Positions 7,855 to 16,452 are shown, counted from the stretch's first letter. The stretch is DNA of 64,000 nucleotides from Rhizobium indicum (GCF_005862305.2 NZ_CP054021.1:4691501-4755500), one strand, 5' to 3'. Program-made: numbers and translations. Notes: generated by a model not told the origin, from the sequence alone.

Positions 7855-8604
7855 TCAGTCTGACATAGACAGCCAGTCGGTGTATCGCAGCGAACCCGCC
7901 CGTACCCCCTTGCGCGGAAGCAATGTGTTGTCGTTCAGTTCGACGCCATAGTAGCGCGCGCTGTCGTCGGTCATAACCTGGCGTGTGTCTTCGTTTGCGG
8001 TGAGGTGCATGCGGGCAATTTCGTCGAGGCCGAATTGCTCGGGCCCGCAGATCTCTATCGTGTCATTCCTTGCTGCTCCCATCGCCAGTTCGGCCAGGAT
8101 TTCAGCAACGTTGTCGGCCGCTATGGGCTGTATGGACGCCGAGGGAAGCCGGAAGCCGTCTCCATCTGCCGCCATGTCGACCACGCCGCCGATGAACTCG
8201 AAGAATTGCGTGGAATGGAGGATGGTATAGGGCCGCCGCGCTGCCCGGATGAGATTTTCCTGCACCATCTTGGCGTGGAAATAATCGCTTTCGACAAGGC
8301 GAGGCGTTCCCACCACGGAAAGCGCGATATAGTGGCCGACGCCTGCATCCGCGGAAGCCGCCAGCAGATTCCGGGTGGAGGCCTTGAAAAACGCCAGCGC
8401 GGAGCTGTCGCCAAATGACGCGGCGTTGGTGACGTCGATGACGACGTCGGCTCCTGCTATGGCTGACCTCAGGCCTTCTCCCGTCACGCTGTCGACTCCT
8501 GTGAGAGACGGGGATGCGCTGACCACTTCGATACCTGCCTGTCGAAGATCCTCGACGAGCCGCGTTCCGATGCGCCCGCTCGCTCCCATGACCGTAATTT
8601 TCAT
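7855..8604 (-). CDS. NAD(P)H-binding atypical SDR, NmrA-like (copy 2)
   Basis: 249 residues with an N-terminal dinucleotide fold (MGASGRIGTRLVEDL, the GxxGxxG motif at residues 7-13). The Rossmann strands continue to DVVIDVTNAASFGD, and YTILHSTQFFEF follows, typical of NmrA/NAD(P)-binding proteins that lack the classical YxxxK site. GGAG precedes the ATG at good spacing. It is a paralogue of the gene at 9231; the two flank a cupin on the same strand. Function may be NAD(P)H sensing or reduction of a small ligand; no specific substrate can be named. Confidence 0.8.
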   Translation of the reverse strand: MKITVMGASGRIGTRLVEDLRQAGIEVVSASPSLTGVDSVTGEGLRSAIAGADVVIDVTNAASFGDSSALAFFKASTRNLLAASADAGVGHYIALSVVGTPRLVESDYFHAKMVQENLIRAARRPYTILHSTQFFEFIGGVVDMAADGDGFRLPSASIQPIAADNVAEILAELAMGAARNDTIEICGPEQFGLDEIARMHLTANEDTRQVMTDDSARYYGVELNDNTLLPRKGVRAGSLRYTDWLSMSD

Positions 8605-8697
8605 CTGCTTGCTCCATCTGTTGTGCCGAACTGCGATGTGGACGCCTTGGCTGCCAAGGACGCCTCGGTGGTCGCCGATAACCTCGCTCTTTACTCG

Positions 8698-8769
8698 ACG
8701 TCATCCTCGGCCTTGCGCCGAGGATCTGCTGCGCGGTCTGCAGATGCTCGGGACAAGCCAGAGCATCTG
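8698..8769. repeat. Dispersed rhizobial palindromic element
   Basis: Two adjacent hairpins: ATCCTCGG...CCGAGGAT (8703-8725) and CAGATGCTC...GAGCATCTG (8741-8769, one mismatch pair inside). The combination resembles an intergenic element I recognise from many rhizobial and agrobacterial genomes. Confidence 0.6.
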
Positions 8770-8773
8770 CATG

Positions 8774-9178
8774 TCACTTCACCGGCATGACAACCGGAGC
8801 GTCTTTCTTCTTCAGCAGCACGACGATGAACTTCGCCGGTTTGGACGTGCTCGCATTGCGGCTGACCAGGTGAATGTCGGAAGGACCTTCGTAAAAGGTC
8901 TCTCCCGGCGATAGGGTGACTTCCTTTTCGCCTTTGACCTGCATCACGATCGAGCCCTCCAGAACGTAGACGAATGCATTCGCCTCATGTTTGTGAATAG
9001 GCGAGGAACCTCCCGGCCCATACTCGACCGATATCATCAGCCCTTGCTTGCCGGGGTAATTCGGAAGATCCTTTTTCATGAGCGGTGTGACGGCTGCGCC
9101 GTCTTCGGCAGCAACCGCCAAAGTGCCGAAAAGGCAAACCGTAGCCGACACATATAACGATAACAAAGCTGAATTCAT
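8774..9178 (-). CDS. Secreted single-domain cupin
   Basis: 134 residues; start taken at the ATG preceded by AAGGA, giving a clear signal peptide (ALLSLYVSATVCLFGTLAVA). The mature part is one cupin barrel: motif 1 around SPIHKHEANAFVYVLEG with two His and one Glu as metal ligands, motif 2 around LSPGETFYEGPSDIHLVSRN. Periplasmic cupins of this type are mostly uncharacterised. It lies between two paralogous NmrA-like genes, all on the minus strand with gaps of about 50 and 170 bases, so co-transcription with the gene at 9231 is plausible. Confidence 0.78.
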   Translation of the reverse strand: MNSALLSLYVSATVCLFGTLAVAAEDGAAVTPLMKKDLPNYPGKQGLMISVEYGPGGSSPIHKHEANAFVYVLEGSIVMQVKGEKEVTLSPGETFYEGPSDIHLVSRNASTSKPAKFIVVLLKKKDAPVVMPVK

Positions 9179-9230
9179 TGCCGTAATCCTTCTGCTCGTT
9201 GAATGCGGATGTGGGTTTTGATGCCTTGAT

Positions 9231-9986
9231 CTAGGTCGGCCGTTGGGACTGTCGAAACCAATCCACAAGGCCGATCTTGCCGAGCCTCGCGCCCTCGCCG
9301 GGCACAAGCGAGCGATCGTCCAGTTCAGACCCGAAGTAGCGCGCATGAACGTCTGCCTCGACCCTCCTCGGATCGTTGATCGCTTTCAGATACCGGGCAA
9401 CGATCTCGTGCATGGGGCCGCGCTCAGGTCCGGCAATCTCGATTGTGCCGTTAAGCGGCTTTGAAAGCGCGACATCCGCCATCACATCGGCAACGTCGTC
9501 CGATGCGATGGGCTGGAAAGCTGCGGGAGAAAGACGCGCGACGGTGCCGATGGTGGCTTCGTCGGCGATGCCCTTCAGGAATTCGAGGAATTGGGTGGAG
9601 TGGACGATCGTGTAGGGGATGGGCGATGCCTTGATGAGTTTCTCCTGGGCGAGTTTGGCCCGGAAGTAGCCGTTTTCAGGCAGGCGCTCCGTTCCGACGA
9701 TGGAGAGCGCAATGTGGTGCTTGACGCCGGCCTTGGCTTCCGCAGCGAGCAGATTGCGGCCCGAGGTTTCGAAGAAATCGAGGACCGCCTTGTCTTCCCA
9801 CGACGGTGAGTTTGCAAGGTCGACGACGACGTTGGCGCCAGCCAGCGCTTCTGCCAGGCCCTCGCCGGTGATGGTATTGACGCCGGTGCTTGGCGAGACA
9901 GCCAGCACCTCGTGGCCTTTAACGCGCAGACGCGCCGCGGTCTTGGACCCGATGAGCCCAGTGCCGCCGATAAGAACGATTTTCAT
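9231..9986 (-). CDS. NAD(P)H-binding atypical SDR, NmrA-like (copy 1)
   Basis: 251 residues, aligned end to end with the product at 7855: MKIVLIGGTGLIGSKTA against MKITVMGASGRIGTRLV, NLLAAEAKAGVKHHIALS against NLLAASADAGVGHYIALS, and YTIVHSTQFLEF against YTILHSTQFFEF. GGxGxIG forms the nucleotide-binding turn. A strong GGGAGG ribosome-binding site lies 6-7 bases before the ATG. Probably the first gene of a minus-strand group with the cupin and the second copy. Role unknown beyond NAD(P)H binding. Confidence 0.8.
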   Translation of the reverse strand: MKIVLIGGTGLIGSKTAARLRVKGHEVLAVSPSTGVNTITGEGLAEALAGANVVVDLANSPSWEDKAVLDFFETSGRNLLAAEAKAGVKHHIALSIVGTERLPENGYFRAKLAQEKLIKASPIPYTIVHSTQFLEFLKGIADEATIGTVARLSPAAFQPIASDDVADVMADVALSKPLNGTIEIAGPERGPMHEIVARYLKAINDPRRVEADVHARYFGSELDDRSLVPGEGARLGKIGLVDWFRQSQRPT

Positions 9987-10323
9987 GACGAACCTCCCTG
10001 TTGACGCCCCTTCGGGTCGGCGTTGACGCCCTTTTGGGCCAGATGTCTCAGATCTAGATCACGCAAGTCGGAATGAGCCGCGAAAGACGTTTGCGGCTTG
10101 GACAAGCCGAAGTCGCCGTATATCGTCGCCATGGCTGAGGTCAGCCGAGACCGAACCTGGCATCGCGGTGCCAGGCAGAATCCTCCTTAATGCGATCAGG
10201 CGCAACTCAAATGGCGCGCGGAGATTCAGCGTCGCCACATGGCATGTGCCGGGCGGGTCATTGAGGTGTGATTGAGGTGAGGGCGGTTCCAAGCAAGCTC
10301 AATACGGCTAGCTCTGAAGGAAT

Positions 10324-10343
10324 CGCTAGGTGTAGACCTAGCG
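10324..10343. promoter_or_regulatory. Perfect 8-bp palindrome, possible operator
   Basis: CGCTAGGT-GTAG-ACCTAGCG is a perfect inverted repeat with a 4-base centre, about 210 bases upstream of the antiporter ATG. It could be a dimeric regulator site; no adjacent regulator gene points to a particular protein. Confidence 0.35.
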
Positions 10344-10451
10344 TTGATAGCACAAAGCGAAAATTGTCTCCGGCCGTTGCCAGGCCGGCGGCGTTTGCAG
10401 CGCCACGCGTCTGTTCAGATGTGCAAGAACGCTGTAACACTTTGAATTGCT

Positions 10452-10512
10452 GCATTCTTCCCTAGATCGATTTCGATCTTCCCTAGATCGATTTCGATTT
10501 AAGGAAGAATGC
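10452..10512. repeat. 21-bp tandem duplication inside an inverted repeat
   Basis: The 21-base unit beginning CTTCCCTAGATCG occurs twice head to tail (10457-10477 and 10478-10498). The pair is bracketed by GCATTCTTCC (10452-10461) and GGAAGAATGC (10503-10512), so the transcript could form a long hairpin 40 bases before the antiporter start. Confidence 0.6.
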
Positions 10513-10554
10513 CGTAGGCATCCAAGATTCGTTTCCGAGCCGGGGCAGAGGCAT

Positions 10555-12138
10555 ATGGAACCAACCCACTTGTTCGAGCTCGTTATCGCGATGTTTCTGG
10601 CGATCATCGCGCTGCATTATGCCGCCCACAGGCTCGGGCTGCCGCCGTCCGTGGCGTTGCTGACCGGTGGCGCTTCGCTGGCGTTCGTGCCGGGGCTGCC
10701 GGCGATATCAATTGATCCCGGGCTGGTGCTGGTCATCTTCCTGCCGCCGCTGTTGATGGACGGCGCCTGGTCCATTGCCGCCGGGCGGTTGCGGCGACAT
10801 GTGATCGGCATCGCCTCGCTTGCCGTCGGCGCGGTGTTCTTCACCTGCGCGGTCGTCGCCGTTGTGGCCCACCTCATCTTTCCGTCGCTTCCCTGGGCGG
10901 CGTGCGCTGCCCTTGGCGCGATCGTTGCGCCGCCTGATGCGGTTGCGGCGCGCGCTGTGCTGCAGCGGGTCAGGCTGCCGCGGCGGCTTCAGATTCTGCT
11001 GGAAGGCGAGAGCCTGCTCAACGATGCCAGCGGCCTGGTTCTCTTCCGCTTTGCCGTTGCCGCTGCCGCAACGGGCGCCTTCAGCGCGGGGGCGGCGGCC
11101 GGCAGCTTCCTCGTGCTGGCGCTCGGCGGCGCCGTCGTCGGCATCGTTGTGGGAACGGCATGGGTCAAACTCGTCCGGCGTCTCGGCGACGAATATCTCA
11201 TCATCGCAGCCTCGGTGCTGCTCGGCTGGATTGCCTATCTGCTCGGCGAGCAACTGCATGTTTCCGGCGTCATCGCCACGGTTACCGCCGGCCTGATCAT
11301 GAGCTGGCACCAGCACACCGTGCTTTCAGCCGCAATGCGCATGCGCGGCATCTCGTTCTGGACGGTGATGATCTTCCTGATGGAAGCGGCGGTGTTCATC
11401 CTGATCGGGCTGTCGCTCCGGGATGTGGTCGAACGCGGCGGCGGCTTTGCCACCGTGATCGCGACCATGGGATTGCCGATGCTGGCGATCCTCGTGGCGC
11501 TCGTGCTCGCGCGTTTTGCCTGGGTCTTCGCCGCCGATTTCGTCATCAGGTTATGCACTGCCCTGGGGTTCACACGCGCCGCGCCGCTCGGCGTCGGCGG
11601 CGCCACCGTTCTCAGCTGGGCGGGCGTGCGCGGCGTGGTGACGCTTGCTTTGGCGCTGAGCTTGCCGGAAGGATTTCCCGGCCGCGACTTCATCCTCGTG
11701 ACGGCCTTCGCCGTCATTCTCGGAACCGTGCTGGTGCAGGGCACGACATTGGGGCGGGTGATTGCCTGGGCGCGGTTGGTGGAGCCGGAGTCGGAAAGAG
11801 CGCGCCTGACGATGAGCCAGGCCGAAGCCGCCATGGCGCAGGCGCAGTTCGGGATCGTCCAGAGCCTGGCCTATGACGCGGAGGGAAAACTCATCCACCC
11901 GCAATTGCTGGAGCGCTACCAGCGCCGGGCCACGTCGATCGTCGACTATGCCGAGAAAACCGAGCAATACATGCCGGTGCTGCATGCGCATTTCGACGTC
12001 ATTCTCGAAGCGGTGGCAATTGGACGCCGGGAACTCATCCGGCTCCACCGGGCCGGCGACATCGATGACGAGACGCTACGGGAGCTGGAACGGGATCTCG
12101 ATCTCGAGGAACTGAGCGCGATCTCAGCCAAGGCGTGA
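10555..12138 (+). CDS. CPA1-type Na+(K+)/H+ antiporter
   Basis: 527 residues, with about 12 membrane segments in the first 410 and a cytosolic helical C-terminal tail of about 110 residues. Conserved family features: LPPLLMDGAW near residue 65, GAIVAPPDAVAARAV near 120, LLEGESLLNDASGLVLFRFA near 150 (the transport-site region), and SWAGVRGVVTLALALSLPE near 360, the CPA1 signature. The ATG at 10555 follows GCAGAGG; earlier in-frame starts fall in the repeat region. It exchanges cytosolic Na+ or K+ for protons and serves pH and salt homeostasis. It converges on the K+ uptake gene kup. Confidence 0.85.
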   Translation: MEPTHLFELVIAMFLAIIALHYAAHRLGLPPSVALLTGGASLAFVPGLPAISIDPGLVLVIFLPPLLMDGAWSIAAGRLRRHVIGIASLAVGAVFFTCAVVAVVAHLIFPSLPWAACAALGAIVAPPDAVAARAVLQRVRLPRRLQILLEGESLLNDASGLVLFRFAVAAAATGAFSAGAAAGSFLVLALGGAVVGIVVGTAWVKLVRRLGDEYLIIAASVLLGWIAYLLGEQLHVSGVIATVTAGLIMSWHQHTVLSAAMRMRGISFWTVMIFLMEAAVFILIGLSLRDVVERGGGFATVIATMGLPMLAILVALVLARFAWVFAADFVIRLCTALGFTRAAPLGVGGATVLSWAGVRGVVTLALALSLPEGFPGRDFILVTAFAVILGTVLVQGTTLGRVIAWARLVEPESERARLTMSQAEAAMAQAQFGIVQSLAYDAEGKLIHPQLLERYQRRATSIVDYAEKTEQYMPVLHAHFDVILEAVAIGRRELIRLHRAGDIDDETLRELERDLDLEELSAISAKA

Positions 12139-12237
12139 TGTTCAGCGCCTCGCGCTTTCGACATCATCGTCAACGCATTGCGATATCGAGGCTGATACCG
12201 GCGCGATCCTGATGTCGCCGCCGAGCGGTGTCCTGAC

Positions 12238-14139
12238 CTAAATGGCGATCTGTTCGCCGAGTTCGACGACGCGGTTGGACGGCAGGTTGAAATAGTCGGA
12301 GGGATCGATCGCTAAGCCCTCCAGCGCCATGAATATGCGCTCCTGCCAGGGGGGCAACCCGGTGTTCGGCGTCCTGACGAGGTTCCGGCGGCCGAGATAG
12401 AAGGAGGTCCTCATGATCTCGAACTTGAAGCCGCCCTCCCGGCAGAGAGCCAATGCCCTGGTGACGTCGGGGTCGTCCATGAAGCCGAAGGTGATGTCGA
12501 GGCGCACGAAACGCGGCGAGAGCTGGCTGAGCTTGATGCGGCGGCTGTCGGGAACATAAGGTTCGTCCTCGGTCCAGACGGTCAGGATGACGTTCTGTTC
12601 GTGGAGCACGTGGTTGTGCTTGAGATTGTGGAGCAGAACATTCGGCGTGCGATCCGGGACGCTGGTCAGGAAGACTGCCGTTCCCGGAACAGTGACCGGC
12701 GAATGGTCCGACTTTCGCTCGATCGATCTGATGAAGGAATCGAGTGGGATCTCGTTGTTGGCGCGCAGTCTCTTCAGATAGGCCTGTCCTCGCGTCCATG
12801 TCCACATCAGGATCATGATCGCCAGCGCAAGGGCGACCGGAACCCAGCCGCCATCGTGGATCTTCAAGAGGTTCGCCGCCAGGAACAGGACTTCGATGAT
12901 GAAGAGCGGTAGCAGCAGGACGGCGGCGAGCACGAGGGAGTAGCCCCAGACGGCTCGGAGAAACTGGAAGACCAGCAGGGTCGAGATGACCATGGTTCCG
13001 GTCACCGAGATGCCATAGGCCGTCGCCAGAGACTCGGAGTCGCCGAAGGAAAAGATCAGCATCAAGACGCCGACCAGCAGGAGAAGATTGACGCTCGGCA
13101 CGTAGATCTGGCCGGTGTTGGTTTCCGACGTGAACTTGATCCTGAGCCTCGGCAGGAAGCCGAGGTGAACCGCCGAGCGGGCCAGCGAAAATGCCCCTGT
13201 TATCACCGCCTGGCTGGCGATGATCGTTGCCATCGTCGCCAGGATAACCACCGGCAGCAAGGCCCAGTCGGGATACATCAGAAAGAACGGATTTGTAGCC
13301 GTCTCGGGATGGCTAAGAACCAGCGCGCCTTGGCCGAGATAATTCAGCAGCAATGCCGGAAAGACGAGCACGAACCATGCTATCTGGATTGGCCGGCGCC
13401 CAAAATGCCCGAGATCGGCATAGAGCGCTTCGGCGCCGGTGACCGTCAGAAAGACGGCACCGAGCACGATGAGGCCGACGCTGCCGGCATGGGTGAGGAA
13501 CAGGAATGCATTGATCGGATTGAGCGCTTCCAGAATCCTCCAGTCGTCGCCGATATGGATCAGGCCGCCCGCGGCCATGGCCAGAAACCACAACACCGTT
13601 ATCGGCCCGAAAAAGATCGAAACGGCGGCGGTTCCCTTCGACTGGACGGCAAAGAGAACGATCATGATCGCTGCCGACGCCAGCGGGACGTATTCGGCAA
13701 AGGCCGGCGTGACCAGTTTCAGGCCTTCTAGCGCCGACATGACCGACAAGGCCGGCGTGATCATCGCATCGCCGATGAACAGAGCCGCGCCGATCAGGCC
13801 GGCGAAGAAGAGCACCGGCACGTTTCGCCCCATCTTCTTCATCAAAAGGGCGAGAAGCGAAAGCGTGCCGCCTTCGCCGTCATTGTCCGCCCTGAGAAGG
13901 AAGAGCACATATTTGAAGGTTACGATGATCGTCAGCGTCCAGACCATCAGCGAAATCAGGCCGATGACCTCGGCTTCGTGTACGCCATCGGCGGCGAAGG
14001 GCCTCAGCGCCTCGCGAAGGGCATAGAGCGGGCTGGTACCTATATCGCCATAGACGACGCCGACCGCGCCGATGACCAATCCGACAAAACCCTTCCGGCC
14101 GGCGCCATCCCCCGTCTTATCCATATGCGTCGACGTCAT
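12238..14139 (-). CDS. kup: Low-affinity K+ transporter Kup
   Basis: 633 residues, the standard Kup size. The N-terminal family signature [18 protein letters not shown] is followed by about 12 membrane segments, including [19 protein letters not shown] and [13 protein letters not shown] elements, and a cytosolic C-terminal domain of about 170 residues. It drives K+ uptake with protons. The ATG at 14139 follows GGGGAAC; 16 more codons are open upstream without a ribosome-binding site. Its 5' region and first 30 codons share clear similarity with the unrelated gene at 15944-16366. Confidence 0.9.
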   Translation of the reverse strand: MTSTHMDKTGDGAGRKGFVGLVIGAVGVVYGDIGTSPLYALREALRPFAADGVHEAEVIGLISLMVWTLTIIVTFKYVLFLLRADNDGEGGTLSLLALLMKKMGRNVPVLFFAGLIGAALFIGDAMITPALSVMSALEGLKLVTPAFAEYVPLASAAIMIVLFAVQSKGTAAVSIFFGPITVLWFLAMAAGGLIHIGDDWRILEALNPINAFLFLTHAGSVGLIVLGAVFLTVTGAEALYADLGHFGRRPIQIAWFVLVFPALLLNYLGQGALVLSHPETATNPFFLMYPDWALLPVVILATMATIIASQAVITGAFSLARSAVHLGFLPRLRIKFTSETNTGQIYVPSVNLLLLVGVLMLIFSFGDSESLATAYGISVTGTMVISTLLVFQFLRAVWGYSLVLAAVLLLPLFIIEVLFLAANLLKIHDGGWVPVALALAIMILMWTWTRGQAYLKRLRANNEIPLDSFIRSIERKSDHSPVTVPGTAVFLTSVPDRTPNVLLHNLKHNHVLHEQNVILTVWTEDEPYVPDSRRIKLSQLSPRFVRLDITFGFMDDPDVTRALALCREGGFKFEIMRTSFYLGRRNLVRTPNTGLPPWQERIFMALEGLAIDPSDYFNLPSNRVVELGEQIAI

Positions 14140-14232
14140 GGTTCCCCGCTCATGCCATTTGCCTATGAGCACAAACATATGCCGCATTGCGGAACGGCAA
14201 GCAAATTGATGCGGGTGCTAATTTTTTTATGA
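14052..14232 (-). repeat. Duplicated kup promoter and N-terminal coding segment (copy at kup)
   Basis: From about 14052 to 14232 the sequence matches 16276-16452 at roughly 75-80 percent by eye, in the same orientation. It includes the identical blocks ACAAACATATGCCG and ATATGCGTCGACG and the start codon. The encoded N-termini correspond: [14 protein letters not shown] and MASTHINNTGARAG, then FVGLVIGAV and FVGLLVGAV. Confidence 0.7.
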
Positions 14233-14334
14233 CGGGCGCAGGCGGATCTGGGCCTGGGAAGGGTGGCGTTGCGATCCGTTCAAACCTTGTTCGCATCCCC
14301 TTGTGATTGTGCTTTCGCATGGTAATAAGGATTC

Positions 14335-14385
14335 ATGACCTGCGCCCGGACCCTTTCGAGCTTCTACTATTCGCTGCTCCCATAG
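14335..14385 (+). CDS. Candidate tyrS leader peptide with Phe-Tyr-Tyr codons (16 aa)
   Basis: The open frame ATG ACC TGC ... TTC TAC TAT TCG CTG CTC CCA TAG encodes MTCARTLSSFYYSLLP, about 100 bases before tyrS. Two adjacent Tyr codons in a 16-codon frame ahead of a tyrosyl-tRNA synthetase gene are what a ribosome-stalling attenuator would need. AAGGA precedes the ATG by only three bases. A possible promoter (CTTGTG, 16 bases, GTAATA) would place the mRNA 5' end at or near the ATG, as known for the leaderless trpL of Sinorhizobium. Not proven: no homologue comparison was possible. Confidence 0.5.
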   Translation: MTCARTLSSFYYSLLP

Positions 14386-14486
14386 AGAGCGGCGCAAGGT
14401 CATATTCCTGACACTCGAGACGCCGCACGGTCGGCGGCACGTGTGTCAACAGAAGGTCTCCGGCCTCATCGGCCCAAATGGAGACC
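14335..14486 (+). promoter_or_regulatory. Candidate attenuator/translational control region of tyrS
   Basis: Three structures are visible. ATGACCTGCGCC (14335-14346) pairs with GGCGCAAGGTCAT (14391-14403), giving 12 pairs with one bulge. TGACAC and GTGTCA (14409-14448) enclose CGCCG/CGGCG. GGTCTCC (14455-14461) pairs with GGAGACC (14480-14486), extended by GGCC/GGCC, and this last stem covers the GGAG ribosome-binding site of the proposed GTG start at 14490. GACCT of the leader can also pair with AGGTC at 14454-14458. No U-run follows, so control of translation is more likely than transcription termination. Confidence 0.45.
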
Positions 14487-14489
14487 CTC

Positions 14490-15755
14490 GTGAAACTGTC
14501 CTCTCAGCCTACCGGACCTAGATCCGACTTTCTTCGCACTTTGAGCGAGCGCGGCTTCCTGCATCAATGCACCGACTTAGGAGCACTCGACAGCTGGCTT
14601 TGTTCAGGAGCAGGCACCGCCTATAACGGATTTGATCTCACCGCCGACAGCCTGCATGTCGGGCACCTCATTCCGATCATGATGCTCCGGTGGTTCCAGA
14701 AGACGGGTAACAAACCCATTGCGTTGCTCGGCGGTGCGACAAGCCGCCTGGGCGATCCGAGCTTCCGCGACACGTCGCGTCCTTTTCTCAGCCAAGAGCA
14801 GATCATGAAAAACCTGATCGGCATCCGGCTGGTCTTCGAGCGCTTCCTCGCTTTCGGGGACGGCCCGACCGATGCCATCATGGTCAATAATGCCGACTGG
14901 TTGGGCGGGCTCAACTATCTCGATTTCCTCCGCGATATCGGGCCGCATTTTTCAGTCAACCGGATGCTTACATCGGAGAGCGTGCGCCAACGGTTGGAAC
15001 GAGAGCAATCGCTGTCATTGCTGGAATTCAACTACATGGTCATGCAAGCCTACGACTTCCATGTGCTCGCAGAAAGCCGCGGCTGCCTGCTTCAACTGGG
15101 TGGCTCCGACCAGTGGGGCAATATTGTTAGCGGCGTCGAATTTGGACGGCGGATCGGTGGACGCACGCTGTTTGGATTGACTGCCCCGCTGCTGACGACA
15201 TCCTCGGGCGCTAAGATGGGCAAGAGCGTTTCGGGGGCGGTTTGGCTAAACGCCGACCGGCTGTCGCCCTATGAGTTTTGGCAATTCTGGAGAAACACCG
15301 GGGATGCCGATGTGGGGCGTTTCCTCAGGCTATTCACCGAGTTACCCCTAGGCGAAATTGCATGCCTCGAAGTGCTTCGGGATTCCGAGATCAACGAAGC
15401 GAAAAAGATCCTTGCCGACCAGATCACCAGCCTGTGCCACGGGGCCGATGCGGCAGTACAAGCTTCCGAAACTTCCCGGCGCATCTTCGAAGCGGGCGAG
15501 GTGCCGGCGGGTCTTCCGACGGTGAAGCTCCCCGATAGCCTTCGCGGTGATTTTCCGCTTGTCGACGCCATGGTCGTTGCCGGGCTCGCCAAGTCGAAAA
15601 GCGAAGCACGTCGATTGATCGGCGGCGGCGGTGTGCGGGTGAACGGCGGCAGCGTGAGCGATGAGGGAATGCGGCTTGGCGACTTCGACGTCCAGGGCGG
15701 GGTGATCCGGCTGTCGGTCGGCAAGAAGCGACACGTCCTGCTTCAGCTGGTCTAG
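14490..15755 (+). CDS. tyrS: Tyrosyl-tRNA synthetase
   Basis: 421 residues from the GTG at 14490, chosen because GGAG (14480-14483) lies 6 bases upstream; the ATG at 14478 is also possible and adds 4 residues. Class I features: the HIGH-type motif HVGHL near residue 53, tyrosine-binding [12 protein letters not shown] near 205, the KMSKS-type loop AKMGKS near 240, and a C-terminal S4 RNA-binding domain ([20 protein letters not shown]). It charges tRNA-Tyr in the cytosol. The upstream leader with Tyr-Tyr codons suggests control by tRNA-Tyr charging. Followed by large palindromes that may end the transcript. Confidence 0.93.
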   Translation: MKLSSQPTGPRSDFLRTLSERGFLHQCTDLGALDSWLCSGAGTAYNGFDLTADSLHVGHLIPIMMLRWFQKTGNKPIALLGGATSRLGDPSFRDTSRPFLSQEQIMKNLIGIRLVFERFLAFGDGPTDAIMVNNADWLGGLNYLDFLRDIGPHFSVNRMLTSESVRQRLEREQSLSLLEFNYMVMQAYDFHVLAESRGCLLQLGGSDQWGNIVSGVEFGRRIGGRTLFGLTAPLLTTSSGAKMGKSVSGAVWLNADRLSPYEFWQFWRNTGDADVGRFLRLFTELPLGEIACLEVLRDSEINEAKKILADQITSLCHGADAAVQASETSRRIFEAGEVPAGLPTVKLPDSLRGDFPLVDAMVVAGLAKSKSEARRLIGGGGVRVNGGSVSDEGMRLGDFDVQGGVIRLSVGKKRHVLLQLV

Positions 15756-15822
15756 CGTTGTGTATTCAATTCGGGGAGCGGGACAAATCCCAAACACCTT
15801 GTCGCGCTTCCCGCGATACTCC

Positions 15823-15872
15823 AGAACAGGATGATTTTAGGCCTGTTCGGCCTAAAATCTGAATCCTGTTCT
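15823..15872. repeat. Large nested palindrome downstream of tyrS
   Basis: The outer arms AGAACAGGAT and ATCCTGTTCT (15823-15832, 15863-15872) enclose the inner arms GATTTTAGGCC and GGCCTAAAATC around a TGTTC loop. It could terminate tyrS transcription, and it resembles a recurring rhizobial intergenic palindrome. Confidence 0.65.
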
Positions 15873-15887
15873 AAAATTAAATAGTTA

Positions 15888-15935
15888 GAGCATGATGTCG
15901 TCCGAAAATCGCTCACACTTTTCGGCATCATGCTC
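15888..15935. repeat. Rhizobial GAGCATGATG palindrome
   Basis: GAGCATGATG and CATCATGCTC bracket CCGAAAA...TTTTCGG. This palindrome is, to my knowledge, very abundant in Rhizobium intergenic DNA. It lies between the convergent ends of tyrS and the small periplasmic protein gene. Confidence 0.7.
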
Positions 15936-15943
15936 GAGGTCAA

Positions 15944-16366
15944 TCAGCGAACAGGCGTGCAGCTCCCAACGTCATCAGGCTTGACGCGGCCGGATTGAAG
16001 GTCGCTCCATTGCGGTATCGACGGATCGGGGCCGCCGATCGTTGCCTCGAACGTGGCACGGTCGACCTTGATAAGGCGCCCTGACGACGTGATGCTCACC
16101 ATCTCCTTTTTGCTGACATAAGCCAGGCTGGCATTCAGCCGGCAGAAGAACCGCTTATTGCTGTTGGAGATGACCCAGCCGTAGCCGCCGGCCTTGCCTT
16201 TGGTGAGTTTCCCGACGGCATAACCCTGCTTTTCAAGCTTCGAAAAGGATTCCGCCTGGGCAATGCCTGGCATCAAGGCAAAGCCGATCACCGCGCCGAC
16301 GAGCAGTCCGACAAAGCTCTTCCAGCCGGCACGTGCACCCGTATTGTTTATATGCGTCGACGCCAT
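15944..16366 (-). CDS. Putative periplasmic protein with a Kup-derived N-terminus
   Basis: 140 residues. Residues 1-30 (MASTHINNTGARAGWKSF, then VGLLVGAVIGFALMP) match the Kup N-terminus at protein and DNA level. Here the Kup first membrane segment ends in GIAQAE and so reads as a signal peptide. The mature part (LEKQGYAVGKLTKGKAGGYG, RRFFCRLNASLAYV-like core, GGPDPSIPQWSDLQSGRV, GSCTPVR) resembles a small unnamed rhizobial periplasmic family with two Cys. It looks like a gene that gained promoter, start and signal sequence by duplication of the kup 5' end. The upstream region matches that of kup, so regulation may be shared. Confidence 0.7.
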   Translation of the reverse strand: MASTHINNTGARAGWKSFVGLLVGAVIGFALMPGIAQAESFSKLEKQGYAVGKLTKGKAGGYGWVISNSNKRFFCRLNASLAYVSKKEMVSITSSGRLIKVDRATFEATIGGPDPSIPQWSDLQSGRVKPDDVGSCTPVR

Positions 16367-16452
16367 AGTTCCCCTCGTGCCACTTGCCTATGGCACAAAC
16401 ATATGCCGATCGCGAAACGGCAAGTAAATTGAGGTGAGTGCGAATTTTGTGA
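16276..16452 (-). repeat. Duplicated kup promoter and N-terminal coding segment (second copy)
   Basis: Partner of the segment at 14052-14232; same orientation, about 2.2 kb away. The similarity covers the upstream region, the start codon and about 30 codons, then stops abruptly. Confidence 0.7.

Larger units (their letters stand above)
9987..10554. other. Long intergenic region upstream of the Na+/H+ antiporter
   Basis: No supported gene. It contains direct copies of GTTGACGCCC at 10000 and 10022, a perfect hairpin at 10324-10343 and a 21-base tandem duplication inside an inverted repeat at 10452-10512. A minus-strand frame at 10059-10292 is open but shows no recognisable domain or ribosome-binding site. 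The space between divergent transcripts suggests regulation. Confidence 0.5.

Noticed and set aside
10059..10292. 77-codon minus-strand frame before the antiporter
   Set aside because: No start signal and no recognisable domain; a decayed fragment cannot be excluded.
12601..14232. Long plus-strand frames opposite kup (12601-12912, 13165-13731, 13439-14026)
   Set aside because: They are shadows of the kup coding sequence, with skewed composition and no domain.
14409..14448. Intrinsic terminator before tyrS
   Set aside because: The TGACAC/GTGTCA stem is not followed by a U-run.
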